This document shows, in pieces, positions 52,227 to 60,645 of a DNA stretch of 64,000 bases. Position 1 is the stretch's first letter; each line of letters starts with the position of its first letter. The stretch is taken from NCBI GenBank assembly GCA_963754445.1, contig CAVWFT010000001.1:310001-374000 (forward strand), read 5' to 3'. Source of the stretch: Bog-473 sp963754445 (GTDB taxonomy: Bacteria; Actinomycetota; Acidimicrobiia; Acidimicrobiales; RAAP-2). Below the pieces are notes generated by a model. It was not told the origin of the DNA, ran no database searches, and was given only the letters and a program-made list of their open reading frames with translations. The translations under genes were made by a program, and so were the position numbers.

Positions 52227-54308
52227 GTGCCTGAAGCACGAAACAATGACTCGAAACAAGGACGCCTCATCGATCCGCCGTCAAGACGTCGATTTTGTGC
52301 TTTCCTCGCGCTGAGCCTTCTCGTGTCCGCCCTCGTTGCTGCTGGTTTCATCGGGTCCGCTTCGGTAGCCGAAGCCGCTACCCCGTGCGGGAGTACCGGA
52401 AGCTTCGTCGCACCTTCAAGCTGCTCCTACGCCATTGCGGGTGAGGACACCTTCACCGTCCCTGGGGGCGTCACCAGTTTGGACGTGGTCGCCGATGGCG
52501 GTGCGGGAAGCGGTGACGACTCCGGTGTTGTTGGCTACCTTGGCGGTGGTGACGGTGCTCAGGTCACGGCTGACATTCCCGTCACGCCGGGCGACACGGA
52601 GTATGTCGAGGTGGCTGTCGGCGGCGGTCGTGGTGGCTCTGGCTTCGTCACGCGCGCCGGTTCGGCGGACGGTGGCTCGGGCGGCGGCCTGTCCGGCGTC
52701 TACTCGTGCCCGGGGACCGGCACCAACCCAAGTTGCGCCGTTTTGGTGGCGGGTGGCGGTGGCGGTGGCTCCGGAGGCGGTTCCTCCGGCGGCGGCAGTG
52801 GTGGCACGGGTGGCCTTCTCTGCAACCCTGGAGCCCCCGGCAACGGCAGCTTGGGTAGCGGCGGCGGTGGCGGCTGCAGCGCAGGTGGTTCAGCCGAAGG
52901 AAATTTTCCAGCTTTGCTTCAGGGCAAAGCCGGCGAACCGGGCAATGGCGGCGGAGGTGGTGACGGCGCCAACACCTATGGCGCCTGTGCTCTTGCTGGT
53001 TTCTGCCTCTTCGGTGGCGGCGGTGGTGGCGGCGGCGGCTACTACGGCGGTGGTGGTGCCGCCGGTTCCGACGGGGGCGACGGGGGCGGCGGAGGCGGCG
53101 GTTCCAGTTTCGCCGAGGCCATCGCAAGCAACGTGTCGATGGTCAGTGATTCCGGCATCCCCTCGGTGACCATCACGTGGTCTTCCAACAGCGACGACTA
53201 CTCCTACGCGGCGAACGGGGGGACGGGGATCGCACCAACCTCAGGCAGCGGCCCCGACGGCACAACTACCAGGTTGGCAGCCAACACATTTTCTGACCCG
53301 GGCTACAGCTTCGCCGGGTGGAGCGACGGGACCGCCACCTACGCCGCCGGCGGCACATACACCCTTTCAGGCGGGGGAGCGCCCATAGTCTTCACCGCCC
53401 AATGGAGCGAAAACCCAACCGACTCCGTCGCCTTCAACACCGATGGCGGTGCTGCAGTCGGTTCGCTGAGCGGCCCCGACGGCGGTTCGATAGCCCTGCC
53501 CTCAGACACGTATCCCGACTACACCTTGGTCGGCTGGTTCACTCAAGCGAGCGGTGGCTCCGAAGTGGGCGGTGCCGGGTCGTCCTCCATCGTCCCGGTG
53601 GGCGGTACCACGCTCTACGCCCAGTGGAGCGCAAACCCCATCGACACCGTCGTCTTCAACTCCGAGGGCGGTGCTGCCGTCGGTTCGCTGAACGGCCCCG
53701 AAGGCAGTGCGATTGCCCTGCCCGCTGACACCTATCCGGGTTACACCTTCAACGGTTGGTTCACCCAAGCGAACGGAGGCAGCGAGGTGGGGGATGCCGG
53801 TTTGTCCTACATCGTCCCGGTGGGCGGGGCCACCCTCTATGCCCGGTGGAGCGAAAACCCCATCGACACCGTCGCCTTCAACTCAGAGGGCGGCGCTGCA
53901 GTCGCTTCGTTGACCGGTCCCGCGGGAAGCTCCATCACCCTGCCCTCTGACCGCTATCCAGGTCATGTCTTCAGCGGCTGGTTCTACGGAGCAAAGAGTG
54001 GCACCGAGGTGGGCGGTGCAGGATCGCCCTACATCGTCCCGTGGGGCAGGACGACCCTCTATGCCCGGTGGACCGGCATCACGATGTTCACTCCGAGACG
54101 CGGACCGGTAGGGACCATCGTGACGATCGAAGGCACCGGCCTCTCGGCGGTGACCGGGGTCACCTTCAGCGGAGTGGAGGGGACCATTACCAAAGAGACA
54201 GCCGCCAAAATCAAGGTCGAGGTGCCAAGCAATGCGACCACAGGGAAGATCGAGCTGACTACTGCCGGAGGATCGGTGAAAACCACTTCGGCATTCAAGG
54301 TCACCTAG
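52227..54308 (+). CDS. Secreted glycine-rich protein with InlB-type repeats and IPT/TIG domain
   Basis: 693 residues. A signal peptide (FCAFLALSLLVSALVAAGF, cleavage near AEA) is followed by a Gly-rich domain to about residue 320, with GGGGGGSGGGSSGG tracts. An InlB-type beta-grasp unit (YSFAGW ... FTAQWS) comes next, then three 74-residue copies with VFNSEGGAAVGSL, TYPGYTFNGWFTQA and TTLYAQWSA. A C-terminal IPT/TIG-like domain follows (TPRRGPVGTIVTIEGTG to the end, about 78 residues). This is a surface-adhesin or matrix-protein design; no sorting motif (LPxTG) or C-terminal membrane anchor is seen, so release or an unknown attachment is likely. GTG 52227 with GAGGTGG upstream. Confidence 0.8.
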   Translation: MPEARNNDSKQGRLIDPPSRRRFCAFLALSLLVSALVAAGFIGSASVAEAATPCGSTGSFVAPSSCSYAIAGEDTFTVPGGVTSLDVVADGGAGSGDDSGVVGYLGGGDGAQVTADIPVTPGDTEYVEVAVGGGRGGSGFVTRAGSADGGSGGGLSGVYSCPGTGTNPSCAVLVAGGGGGGSGGGSSGGGSGGTGGLLCNPGAPGNGSLGSGGGGGCSAGGSAEGNFPALLQGKAGEPGNGGGGGDGANTYGACALAGFCLFGGGGGGGGGYYGGGGAAGSDGGDGGGGGGGSSFAEAIASNVSMVSDSGIPSVTITWSSNSDDYSYAANGGTGIAPTSGSGPDGTTTRLAANTFSDPGYSFAGWSDGTATYAAGGTYTLSGGGAPIVFTAQWSENPTDSVAFNTDGGAAVGSLSGPDGGSIALPSDTYPDYTLVGWFTQASGGSEVGGAGSSSIVPVGGTTLYAQWSANPIDTVVFNSEGGAAVGSLNGPEGSAIALPADTYPGYTFNGWFTQANGGSEVGDAGLSYIVPVGGATLYARWSENPIDTVAFNSEGGAAVASLTGPAGSSITLPSDRYPGHVFSGWFYGAKSGTEVGGAGSPYIVPWGRTTLYARWTGITMFTPRRGPVGTIVTIEGTGLSAVTGVTFSGVEGTITKETAAKIKVEVPSNATTGKIELTTAGGSVKTTSAFKVT
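53412..54077 (+). repeat. Three 222-bp tandem repeats inside the secreted-protein gene
   Basis: 53412-53633, 53634-53855 and 53856-54077 are tandem units of exactly 222 bp (74 codons). They share long stretches of DNA identity and encode List-Bact-type repeat domains. Copy number may vary between strains by recombination. Confidence 0.9.
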
Positions 54309-54487
54309 GCAGATCTCCAGAGCACATGGGCGACACCGGCGCCGGCGTGCAATGAGGGAACCTCCAAGTCGAGGGAACCCGTGCCTGGATCTCAATGGGA
54401 TTCAGAAGGACTTCAGTTCATGGAGTGCCGCACCCTGCTTGCGTGGGGACGAGTATGACAAAAAGAGCAGGTAGGCTTGCATGTTTT

Positions 54488-54561
54488 GGGCGCTTAGCTC
54501 AGTTGGTTAGAGCAGCTGGCTTACAACCAGCAGGTCGGGGGTTCGAATCCCTCAGCGCCCA
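54488..54561 (+). tRNA. tRNA-Val (anticodon UAC)
   Basis: Full cloverleaf: acceptor GGGCGCT pairs with AGCGCCC, D-arm AGCTCAGTTGGTTAGAGC, anticodon stem GCTGG/CCAGC with loop CTTACAA (anticodon TAC, reads GUA/GUG), and T-loop TTCGAAT with a 5-bp stem. No CCA is encoded. The following 9.5 kb looks accessory, and tRNA 3' ends are common integration sites, but I see no second copy of the 3' end in the window. Confidence 0.97.
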
Positions 54562-54679
54562 CGCCGTGCGGTTGAGAAGGCGAAGGGAAACACCGCAAGC
54601 GGATGAAGGCAGCGCGGCCACCAGGTATCGGTGGGGCGGAGCACCGGCCGAGGGGCACCGGCTCTGCCAGCTGCACGGA

Positions 54680-55273
54680 CTACCGAGGCGATCCTGGACC
54701 TTGCGGGTGAATCGTCTCGCCCCGGGCCAACATGTCTACGTACTTCTCGATGCGTCTGGCTCGGGTCTCGATCTTCTTCGCGCTACCGATCCGATAGAGG
54801 ATTGAGTACCTGTTCGCACTTGTGAGCTTGCGAAACGTCGCGCCGGCACGGGGATTGGCAGCCAAGGCGTTCGCCAGGTCCTCTGGAAATTCCATCCCCG
54901 CTTGTCCGGCGTAGGCGGAATCCCACCGACCATCGGCTTTTGCTCGGCGGACTGCGTCTTCCCCTGATTCATGCATTCGGCCTGCGGTGCTCAACCTCTC
55001 GACGATGGCGACGTTGCGCTGAGACCAACGGCTCCGAGTACTTCTGGGCGTGAATCGTCGGCGGAACGTCGTGCTGTCGCCGCGCTCAAGCAGCCCATCG
55101 ATCCAGCCAAAGCAGATCGCCTCGTCGAGTGCGTCGTCGTAGGAGAGCGTTGTCGGGTGTGTAGTGCCCTTCTTGGCGAGGACGAGCCGCACTCCTTGCG
55201 ACGTGGAATGGTTGCCGGTCAACCAGGTCCGCCATTCCGCGGCATCAGCAACCAGCAGCTCCGGCAGATCCAC
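54680..55273 (-). CDS. YdeI/OmpD-associated family protein
   Basis: 197 residues. LLVADAAEWRTWLTGNHSTSQGVRLVLAKKGTTHPTTLSYDDALDEAICFGWIDG is the hallmark opening of the YdeI family, followed by FTPRSTRSRWSQRNVAIVERL and an RIEKYVDMLARGE-type C-terminus. Members are linked in the literature to stress or peptide resistance, with no defined reaction. GTG 55273 is preferred over the frame to 55327 because it begins at the conserved VDLPELL. Confidence 0.85.
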   Translation of the reverse strand: MDLPELLVADAAEWRTWLTGNHSTSQGVRLVLAKKGTTHPTTLSYDDALDEAICFGWIDGLLERGDSTTFRRRFTPRSTRSRWSQRNVAIVERLSTAGRMHESGEDAVRRAKADGRWDSAYAGQAGMEFPEDLANALAANPRAGATFRKLTSANRYSILYRIGSAKKIETRARRIEKYVDMLARGETIHPQGPGSPR

Positions 55274-55409
55274 GGCCTCACGGTATCCCCGGTTGAGGCG
55301 CACGGTGCTGTCTCGGGCGACGCGCACAGGCGAAGAGGGTGATCACCGGCACGACCGGCATGTTTCCTCGCTGACCTCCGGTACTGAGTCGGCTCCGTAT
55401 TGTGGAAGG

Positions 55410-55856
55410 GTGGCGACGGACCGGGACGAAGCGTACGGGCGCCGTGCCAGTGCAGCTCCCAAGATGGCCGACTCCGTGGCTGCTCAACTTGTGGCACAGG
55501 CTCAGGACGGTGACCGGGCGGCCCGGGCGGAGCTCATGGCATCGCATCGCCGGATCGTGGCCAGAGTGTCCGAGCGGTGCGCCAAAACCGGTCTCTCCCG
55601 GGAAGAACGGATTCGAGTCGGCGAACAGGGACTGGAAGCTGCGATCGAAAAGTTCAAACCCGCCAAGGGATTCCCCTTTTCCGTCTATGCCACCTGGTGG
55701 GTCAGACACGCCATCACGAAGGGCACGGGCGGCGGCGGAGCAGCCGTACGCGCGCCCATTGGACCCACGCCGTCTGCCGGTTCGGGATCCGTGGCACATC
55801 CCGTGCGGGCGTCCCAGGAAACAGAAACGCTCCGCCTGGCATCATCCCGCTGGTGA
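55410..55856 (+). CDS. Truncated sigma-70-like protein with region 2 only
   Basis: 148 residues. DGDRAARAELMASHRRIVARVSERC and FKPAKGFPFSVYATWWVRHAITKG match sigma-70 region 2 (core-binding and -10 recognition; compare FDPDKGFKFSTYATWWIRQAI in RpoD). No region 3 or 4 follows: after about residue 108 comes a Pro/Ser-rich, unfolded-looking tail ending LRLASSRW. It may be an orphan that interferes with or assists RNA polymerase, or a fragment. GTG 55410 has GGAAGG upstream. The next gene begins 10 bases later. Confidence 0.65.
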   Translation: MATDRDEAYGRRASAAPKMADSVAAQLVAQAQDGDRAARAELMASHRRIVARVSERCAKTGLSREERIRVGEQGLEAAIEKFKPAKGFPFSVYATWWVRHAITKGTGGGGAAVRAPIGPTPSAGSGSVAHPVRASQETETLRLASSRW

Positions 55857-55865
55857 AGCCCACGT

Positions 55866-56372
55866 TTGCCGACACGGGCTGGGGCGGCCGTCTCGCTGGC
55901 TGAGAGGGTCGTGGAGCAAGTCCGCGCACTCTGCATGGCACTCCCCGACGTGACGATGCGTGGGGACGATTCAATGGTCACCACGAGATCGACAGCGCAT
56001 TCGTTCGATATCCGTCGAACGTCGTCCTGCCTGCTCGTCGCCGTGGCGTCGGGAACCGGCCGGTCCGTACCGTCGCTCGTGCTGCGCGCTGACCCCGGCG
56101 AGCGCGAGGCGCTGCTCTCCATTGGTCACCCCTTCGTCACGCCTCGACGAGCATCCCGCGGCCGCCTCGGGGTACGGCTGACGGACGGTACGGACTGGGA
56201 CGTAGTCCGCGTGCTCGTGATCGAGAGCTATCGGGTTATAGCTCCAGGAACCTCTCTGCACCACGTGACTAGTCCGACACTGAATCCGGCGAACGACCCA
56301 CCACCTCCACGTCGATTCAGCGGGGCGACGATCAGTCAAACCGAGCCCGCACGGATCAGCGTTAGGAGCTGA
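55866..56372 (+). CDS. MmcQ/YjbR family protein
   Basis: Up to 168 residues. SLAERVVEQVRALCMALPDVTMR, RADPGEREALLSIGHPFVTPRR and WDVVRVLVIESYRVIAP resemble the small DNA-binding-like MmcQ/YjbR fold. Function unknown. The TTG start at 55866 is uncertain; the conserved part begins around 55893. It lies 10 bases after the mini-sigma gene and may be co-transcribed. The C-terminus is Pro-rich and overlaps the convergent glutaredoxin gene by 37 bases. Confidence 0.6.
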   Translation: MPTRAGAAVSLAERVVEQVRALCMALPDVTMRGDDSMVTTRSTAHSFDIRRTSSCLLVAVASGTGRSVPSLVLRADPGEREALLSIGHPFVTPRRASRGRLGVRLTDGTDWDVVRVLVIESYRVIAPGTSLHHVTSPTLNPANDPPPPRRFSGATISQTEPARISVRS

Positions 56373-56590
56373 CGCGGGGACGGATTTACTAGGGACTGTT
56401 CCCCAATGCGAACTGTCGGGACCGTTTCATCTCCACCCGTGACCGATCGGACGAAGGCTGCTCCTTCCGGATCTTCCCAGATGTTGATCTCGTCTACCGC
56501 TACGCCGGCCCGCTTCAGCCTTGTTCGAAGTCGCCAGCAGTAGGGGCAGCCCGGCCGCCAATACAGCGTGACTGCCGGAGTCGAACTCAC
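56336..56590 (-). CDS. Glutaredoxin/mycoredoxin-like protein
   Basis: 84 residues with a thioredoxin fold: VTLYWRPGCPYCWRLRTRL, with the dithiol active site CPYC, then VDEINIWEDPEGAAFVRSV, ETVPTVRIGEQSLVNPSPRQL. The cis-Pro in TVPTVRI and the NPS segment fit glutaredoxin-like mycoredoxins that reduce mycothiol-mixed disulphides. GTG 56590 has GAGAG upstream; the frame to 56686 is non-conserved. Confidence 0.85.
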   Translation of the reverse strand: MSSTPAVTLYWRPGCPYCWRLRTRLKRAGVAVDEINIWEDPEGAAFVRSVTGGDETVPTVRIGEQSLVNPSPRQLLTLIRAGSV

Positions 56591-57066
56591 ACTCTCATAG
56601 TTCCAGATCGGCACTGAGCTTCCCAGTCGATGGGCGGGGAGCTCTCGGGGCGTCGGGACAGCACAGCATCGCAGAGACATGACCAACCGTCACCGCCTTC
56701 GAGCGATTCCAGAGCTAGTCCTGACCCTAAGGACGCCGATCGTCTTTGGCTGTTCGGTCCTCGTCTCCACGCCATTGGATGGAGGGGCGTCGCCGTCCTG
56801 GGGAGCCGCCATCTGGGAGCCAACGCTTTGTGGCATCCACGGTGCAACTCGCGGTGACGGAGTGCAGGACTGGTCACGACGACTTCGGTTCGCTCTCAGG
56901 TGACTCCCCGGAACCTCGCCATAACCCAAGAGAAAGCAGGTGAACTCGCACCTGTTGCGCTTACAGAGCGGCATCAATATCGTCTCCGGTGATGTCGCCC
57001 TTGACGGCGGCGTCCACGGGATGTTCGGTTCGGCGAGTCCTGCGAGCATCCGGAAAGAAGGCGGTC
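56591..57066. other. 476-base spacer, no gene seen
   Basis: Several short overlapping open frames on both strands lack protein-like composition, and the GC content is lower than in the core. It should hold the promoter of the downstream secreted protein and of the glutaredoxin gene. I see no RNA structure I can name. Confidence 0.45.
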
Positions 57067-58116
57067 ATGAAACGGTTGCGCATGATTTGCATGCTGGGAA
57101 CGATCGTCGGTGCACTGGTGATCGCCGATGGAGGTTCGGCCTTCGCTGGTAACCCTCCAAGCTCCCTCGCTCGGGCTCAGTGGCAGGGCGAGATTGCGAA
57201 TGTCCCGACGCCTGGGCACGGGTGTTACCACGCGTCCTATCCTGCGTTGCAGTGGCAGGCCACCGCGTGCGTGGTCGCTCCGAACCTCCCCTTTGCTCCA
57301 CAACTGCCGGCCCAGGGCACTCCAGCGGTGGTCGGGGACGGTAAGGATTACGTGGCTCAGGTAACGGGCACGCTCTCCAAGGTAACGGGGACGTTCACTC
57401 ACGTGACGACGGGGATCACCGAAAAGGGCAAAATAGGCAACGCGGGACCCAACCTCGCGAACGCTTTCTCCCTTCAACTCAACAGCCAGTTCTTTGCCGA
57501 TCCCGCTGCTTGCTCGGGGGCCGCCGTCCCATCGAAATGCGAGGGGTGGCAGCAGTTCGTCTATGCCTTCGACTACTCAGGCGATGCGAATTATGTGTTC
57601 ATGCAGTATTGGCTTCTCTACTACGACGCCACATGCCCCGCGGGCTGGCACAAGTACGTGTCAGGCAGTTACACGTTCTGCTACGCGAACAGTCCTGCGA
57701 CGACGTACGGCTCTCTTCCAGCCGCCGCCCTCGGCCAGACGACGTTCGTGGGACAAGCTGTATCTGGCGGCAACGACACCGCGAGCCTGTCAAGTCCATC
57801 GGGTGCATCGAGCGTCTCCAACAGCGACAGCATGCTCGACCTTTCGGCCTTCTGGAACGCGACGGAGTGGGGCGTCTTCGGTGACGCAGGCGGAGGCCAA
57901 GCGAAATTCGGAGCGGATTCGAAGCTCGAGCCGGTCATCACATTGCAAGGCACTAGCTCGTCTGCCCCAGCGTGCGCTGTGGGGGGGTTCACGGGTGAGA
58001 CCAACAACCTCAACTTCACGAAGACGAAGGCAATTGGATCTGAATCCTCGCCCACCATGGCCACTACCGAGACCAACGGCCCACTCAAGACGCCCAGTTG
58101 CCAGGTCGCGAGCTAG
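57067..58116 (+). CDS. Secreted hypothetical protein
   Basis: 349 residues with a signal peptide (LRMICMLGTIVGALVIADGGSAFAG; cleavage near AFA-GN). The mature protein is Ser/Gly/Thr-rich, with several Cys pairs (GHGCYHASYP, TACVVAP, CSGAAVPSKCEG, CPAGWHKYVSGSYTFC) indicating disulphides, and aromatic segments such as FDYSGDANYVFMQYWLLYY that look like a beta-sandwich. Family not recognised; a binding protein or enzyme of extracellular location. ATG 57067 with GGAAAGAAGG upstream. Confidence 0.75.
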   Translation: MKRLRMICMLGTIVGALVIADGGSAFAGNPPSSLARAQWQGEIANVPTPGHGCYHASYPALQWQATACVVAPNLPFAPQLPAQGTPAVVGDGKDYVAQVTGTLSKVTGTFTHVTTGITEKGKIGNAGPNLANAFSLQLNSQFFADPAACSGAAVPSKCEGWQQFVYAFDYSGDANYVFMQYWLLYYDATCPAGWHKYVSGSYTFCYANSPATTYGSLPAAALGQTTFVGQAVSGGNDTASLSSPSGASSVSNSDSMLDLSAFWNATEWGVFGDAGGGQAKFGADSKLEPVITLQGTSSSAPACAVGGFTGETNNLNFTKTKAIGSESSPTMATTETNGPLKTPSCQVAS

Positions 58117-58400
58117 GTTCGAGCCCTTCGCTCGGCATCTCCTGAGAGGGCCGAGAAGAGGGCACCAGTTCGGCGGCGGGGCTCGAAAGATCAAATGCAC
58201 AGAAGCGCCGGGCGCTGGAGCTCGTTGCACATCCCGATCAGCTGCTGCTTCATTTCTGTGAACGCCTCATCGGCAAGACATCCTTTCGACGGGTTTTCGC
58301 TGATCGATCAAGTCGATCCACTGGCTTCCCCATGTCGCGGGGCGAACGCAACGATCAGCTCCGTTCGCCGCCGTAGGATCGACAAGGCGAAGAACGGAGC

Positions 58401-59840
58401 ATGGAGATGACCACCTACCAAGCGTCAGATGGGGTTCGGCAGATCCGGGACGGGCTCGAGCATCCCATCATCGACAGCGACGGACATCTGATCGAGTTCC
58501 TTCCGCTCGTTCGGGACTTGTTGGTCGACTTGGCCGGCGAATCCGTTGCCCAGGGCTTCGATGCCCTGGTCCACAGTGGCCAGACGCTGCAGGGACTCAG
58601 CAACGAGATGCGGCAGCGGCACGGCATCACCCAGACTCCATGGTGGGGAATCCCCACCCGCAATACCCTGGACCGGGCAACCGCCATGCTCCCGCGCTTG
58701 CTTTACGAGCGCCTCGACGAGCTGGGGCTCGACGTGGCCATCTTGTACCCCACCTACGGGCTCATTCCCATCCACCTCGCTGACGAAGAGTTGCGCCGAG
58801 CCATGGCGGCCGCATGCAACGCCTACCTGGCGGAGCAGTACGCCCCGTATGCCGATCGACTGATCCCCGTCGCGTGCATCCCGACCTTCACGCCTGAGGA
58901 GGCGCTCGCCGAGCTCGAGCACGCGGTCGTCGATCTCGGCCTCCGGGCCGTGATGATGGGAGGGGCCATCCCTCGCCCGATTCCCGAAGGTGGTCCGGGA
59001 GCGATCTGGTTGGACGGACTCGGCCACGCGTCCCTCCACGACTACGACCCGCTGTGGCGGCGCTGCGCCGAGCTCGGGGTTTCTCCGACGTTCCACTCGA
59101 CGGGATCGGGGTGGGGTTCCCGGATGTCGACCAGTAACTTCGTCTACAACCACATCGGCAACTTCGCTGCTGCGGGCGAGCTGACGGCCCGCTCGCTCCT
59201 CATGGGCGGAGTGCCTCTGCGTTTCCCGGAACTGCGATTCGCGTTTCAGGAGGGTGGTACCGCATGGGCATGCAATCTGTACAGCGATGTCATCGGGCAT
59301 TGGGAGAAGCGCAACGTCGAGGCGGTGCGCCGCTACGACCCGGCCGAGCTCGATCGCACGCTGCTCGCCTCGCTGTTCGACGACTTCGCCGAAGGAGCGG
59401 TTCATGAACGCCGGAGCCGGCTCCACGAGGGTCTTGGTTTGTTGTCCGAACCGATGGGGGAGGGGGCGAGTATCGATGACTTTGCCGAGTCGCTGATTTG
59501 TTCACCTGCCGACATTCGCGACGTGTTCAGTCGCCAGTATTTCTTCGGGTGCGAGGCGGACGACCCTATGGCCGCGGTGGCGTTCGACGAGCGGCTCAAT
59601 CCACTCGGTACCCGGCTACCCGCTCTCTTTGCCAGCGACATCGGCCACTGGGACGTTCCGGACTTCCGTATGGTCCTCGAGGAGGCATGGGAGCTGGTCG
59701 AGCATGGCCTTCTCGACCCCCAGGACTTTCGTCGTTTCACCTTCGCCAATCCGGTGCAGCTCTGGGCGGGGACCAATCCGCGGTTCTTCGAGGGGACACC
59801 AGTGGAACAGGCCGCCCTCGAGGAACTGGCCCGGTTCTGA
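58401..59840 (+). CDS. Amidohydrolase-2-family protein
   Basis: 479 residues, TIM-barrel amidohydrolase. PIIDSDGHLIEF at residues 23-34 has the metal-binding Asp/His of the family (DxDxH form). Later come AILYPTYGLIPIHLADEEL, DRLIPVACIPTFTPEEALAELEHAV, PTFHSTGSGWG (His) and a C-terminal ALFASDIGHWDVPDF with Asp/His. This group includes 2-amino-3-carboxymuconate semialdehyde decarboxylase-like and aromatic catabolic enzymes, so a hydrolase or decarboxylase is expected. ATG 58401 is used; the next Met is at residue 3. The 284 bases upstream hold no gene. Confidence 0.85.
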   Translation: MEMTTYQASDGVRQIRDGLEHPIIDSDGHLIEFLPLVRDLLVDLAGESVAQGFDALVHSGQTLQGLSNEMRQRHGITQTPWWGIPTRNTLDRATAMLPRLLYERLDELGLDVAILYPTYGLIPIHLADEELRRAMAAACNAYLAEQYAPYADRLIPVACIPTFTPEEALAELEHAVVDLGLRAVMMGGAIPRPIPEGGPGAIWLDGLGHASLHDYDPLWRRCAELGVSPTFHSTGSGWGSRMSTSNFVYNHIGNFAAAGELTARSLLMGGVPLRFPELRFAFQEGGTAWACNLYSDVIGHWEKRNVEAVRRYDPAELDRTLLASLFDDFAEGAVHERRSRLHEGLGLLSEPMGEGASIDDFAESLICSPADIRDVFSRQYFFGCEADDPMAAVAFDERLNPLGTRLPALFASDIGHWDVPDFRMVLEEAWELVEHGLLDPQDFRRFTFANPVQLWAGTNPRFFEGTPVEQAALEELARF

Positions 59841-59985
59841 CATTGACCTGCAGACGGTTCCGAAGTGCGATCGCGAGAACGGTGTGGTGAGGGGAGGCGA
59901 TCGTTCCAGGCGGCCGAGGGGCAGGCCTACTGCGATTGCCATCTGTCGAGAGTTCCGCTCGTCGGCTCTGTTGAGTACTCCGGGC

Positions 59986-60201
59986 ATGGGGGCTCTACCA
60001 CCCGCCCAGGAGGCTGAACGGGATGCCGTCGAGACCCGCAGCGCCAGATGGCAGTACGTCGCATGGTCCGTCTCCCTCTTTACGCTCACCATTGCGTTTC
60101 CCGGCCTGGTGCTCGTACGACGAGATCCGTGTGCTCTTGTGATCGTTGCCGGACCAGCGGCGAATCGACACGATCGCCGTCGCCGGCACCTACGGCAATG
60201 A
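59986..60201 (+). CDS. Possible small membrane protein (doubtful)
   Basis: A 71-codon open frame in the 490-base spacer between the amidohydrolase and PadR genes. Residues about 24-53 contain one hydrophobic stretch (QYVAWSVSLFTLTIAFPGL) and the end is Arg-rich. The start has no strong ribosome site, and no known family is recognised. It may be chance; the rest of the spacer shows only the PadR promoter. Confidence 0.2.
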   Translation: MGALPPAQEAERDAVETRSARWQYVAWSVSLFTLTIAFPGLVLVRRDPCALVIVAGPAANRHDRRRRHLRQ

Positions 60202-60295
60202 TCGTTCCTCCCCGCGGCGATTCCGAGCCTCTGCAACGCGGCCGGCATCACTGTCGAATGGCTCCGGGCCAAGGATTCGCCCGGACTCCAACCCC

Positions 60296-60323
60296 TTGAC
60301 ATATTTCCCTATATAGGTAGAGT
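60296..60323 (+). promoter_or_regulatory. Promoter with palindromic operator for the PadR gene
   Basis: TTGACA (60296-60301) and TAGAGT (60318-60323) are a -35/-10 pair with a 16-base spacer. The spacer contains the perfect 10-bp palindrome CCTATATAGG (60308-60317). The -10 ends 7 bases before the GTG start, so the transcript is leaderless or nearly so. The palindrome over the promoter fits autoregulation by the PadR protein it precedes. Confidence 0.65.
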
Positions 60324-60330
60324 TATCGGG

Positions 60331-60645
60331 GTGACCCGTGCACGGCGTCCATCCCCGCAGATGATCCGGGTTCTGCTGGCCCTCGCCGCCGATCCGTCTC
60401 GTTGGCGCTATGGCTATGACCTCGCGACAGAGGTGCACCTGAAATCGGGCTCGCTCTATCCGATTCTGATCAGGCTCGCGGACCGCTCCTTGCTCGAGAC
60501 GTCGTGGGAGCCGGGTCCGCCGGGTCGGCCGCCGCGCCACTTGTATCGACTCACCCCGACCGGGCGGGCTTACGCCGCCGCACTCGACGAGGCCCGGACG
60601 GAACGGTCGGTGTCGCGCCGGCGCTTGGGATTGAGCGGGGCGTAG
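60331..60645 (+). CDS. PadR-family transcriptional regulator
   Basis: 104 residues. The winged helix has QMIRVLLALAADPSRWRYGYDLATEVHLKSGSLYPILIRLADRSLLE and RHLYRLTPTGRAY, the PadR hallmark 'GSLYPxLxRLxxxGL', with only a short C-terminal tail (PadR-s type). Expected to repress itself and the next gene by binding a palindrome in the promoter. GTG 60331; its TAG stop shares one base with the GTG of the membrane-protein gene (TAGTG). Confidence 0.88.
   Translation: MTRARRPSPQMIRVLLALAADPSRWRYGYDLATEVHLKSGSLYPILIRLADRSLLETSWEPGPPGRPPRHLYRLTPTGRAYAAALDEARTERSVSRRRLGLSGA

Noticed and set aside
52435..53169. 244-aa alternative frame inside the secreted Gly-rich gene
   Set aside because: Shadow frame generated by the Gly-codon-rich repeats; the main frame has a signal peptide and InlB repeats.
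54395..54805. 136-aa open frame across the tRNA
   Set aside because: It runs through the tRNA-Val gene and has no protein family pattern.
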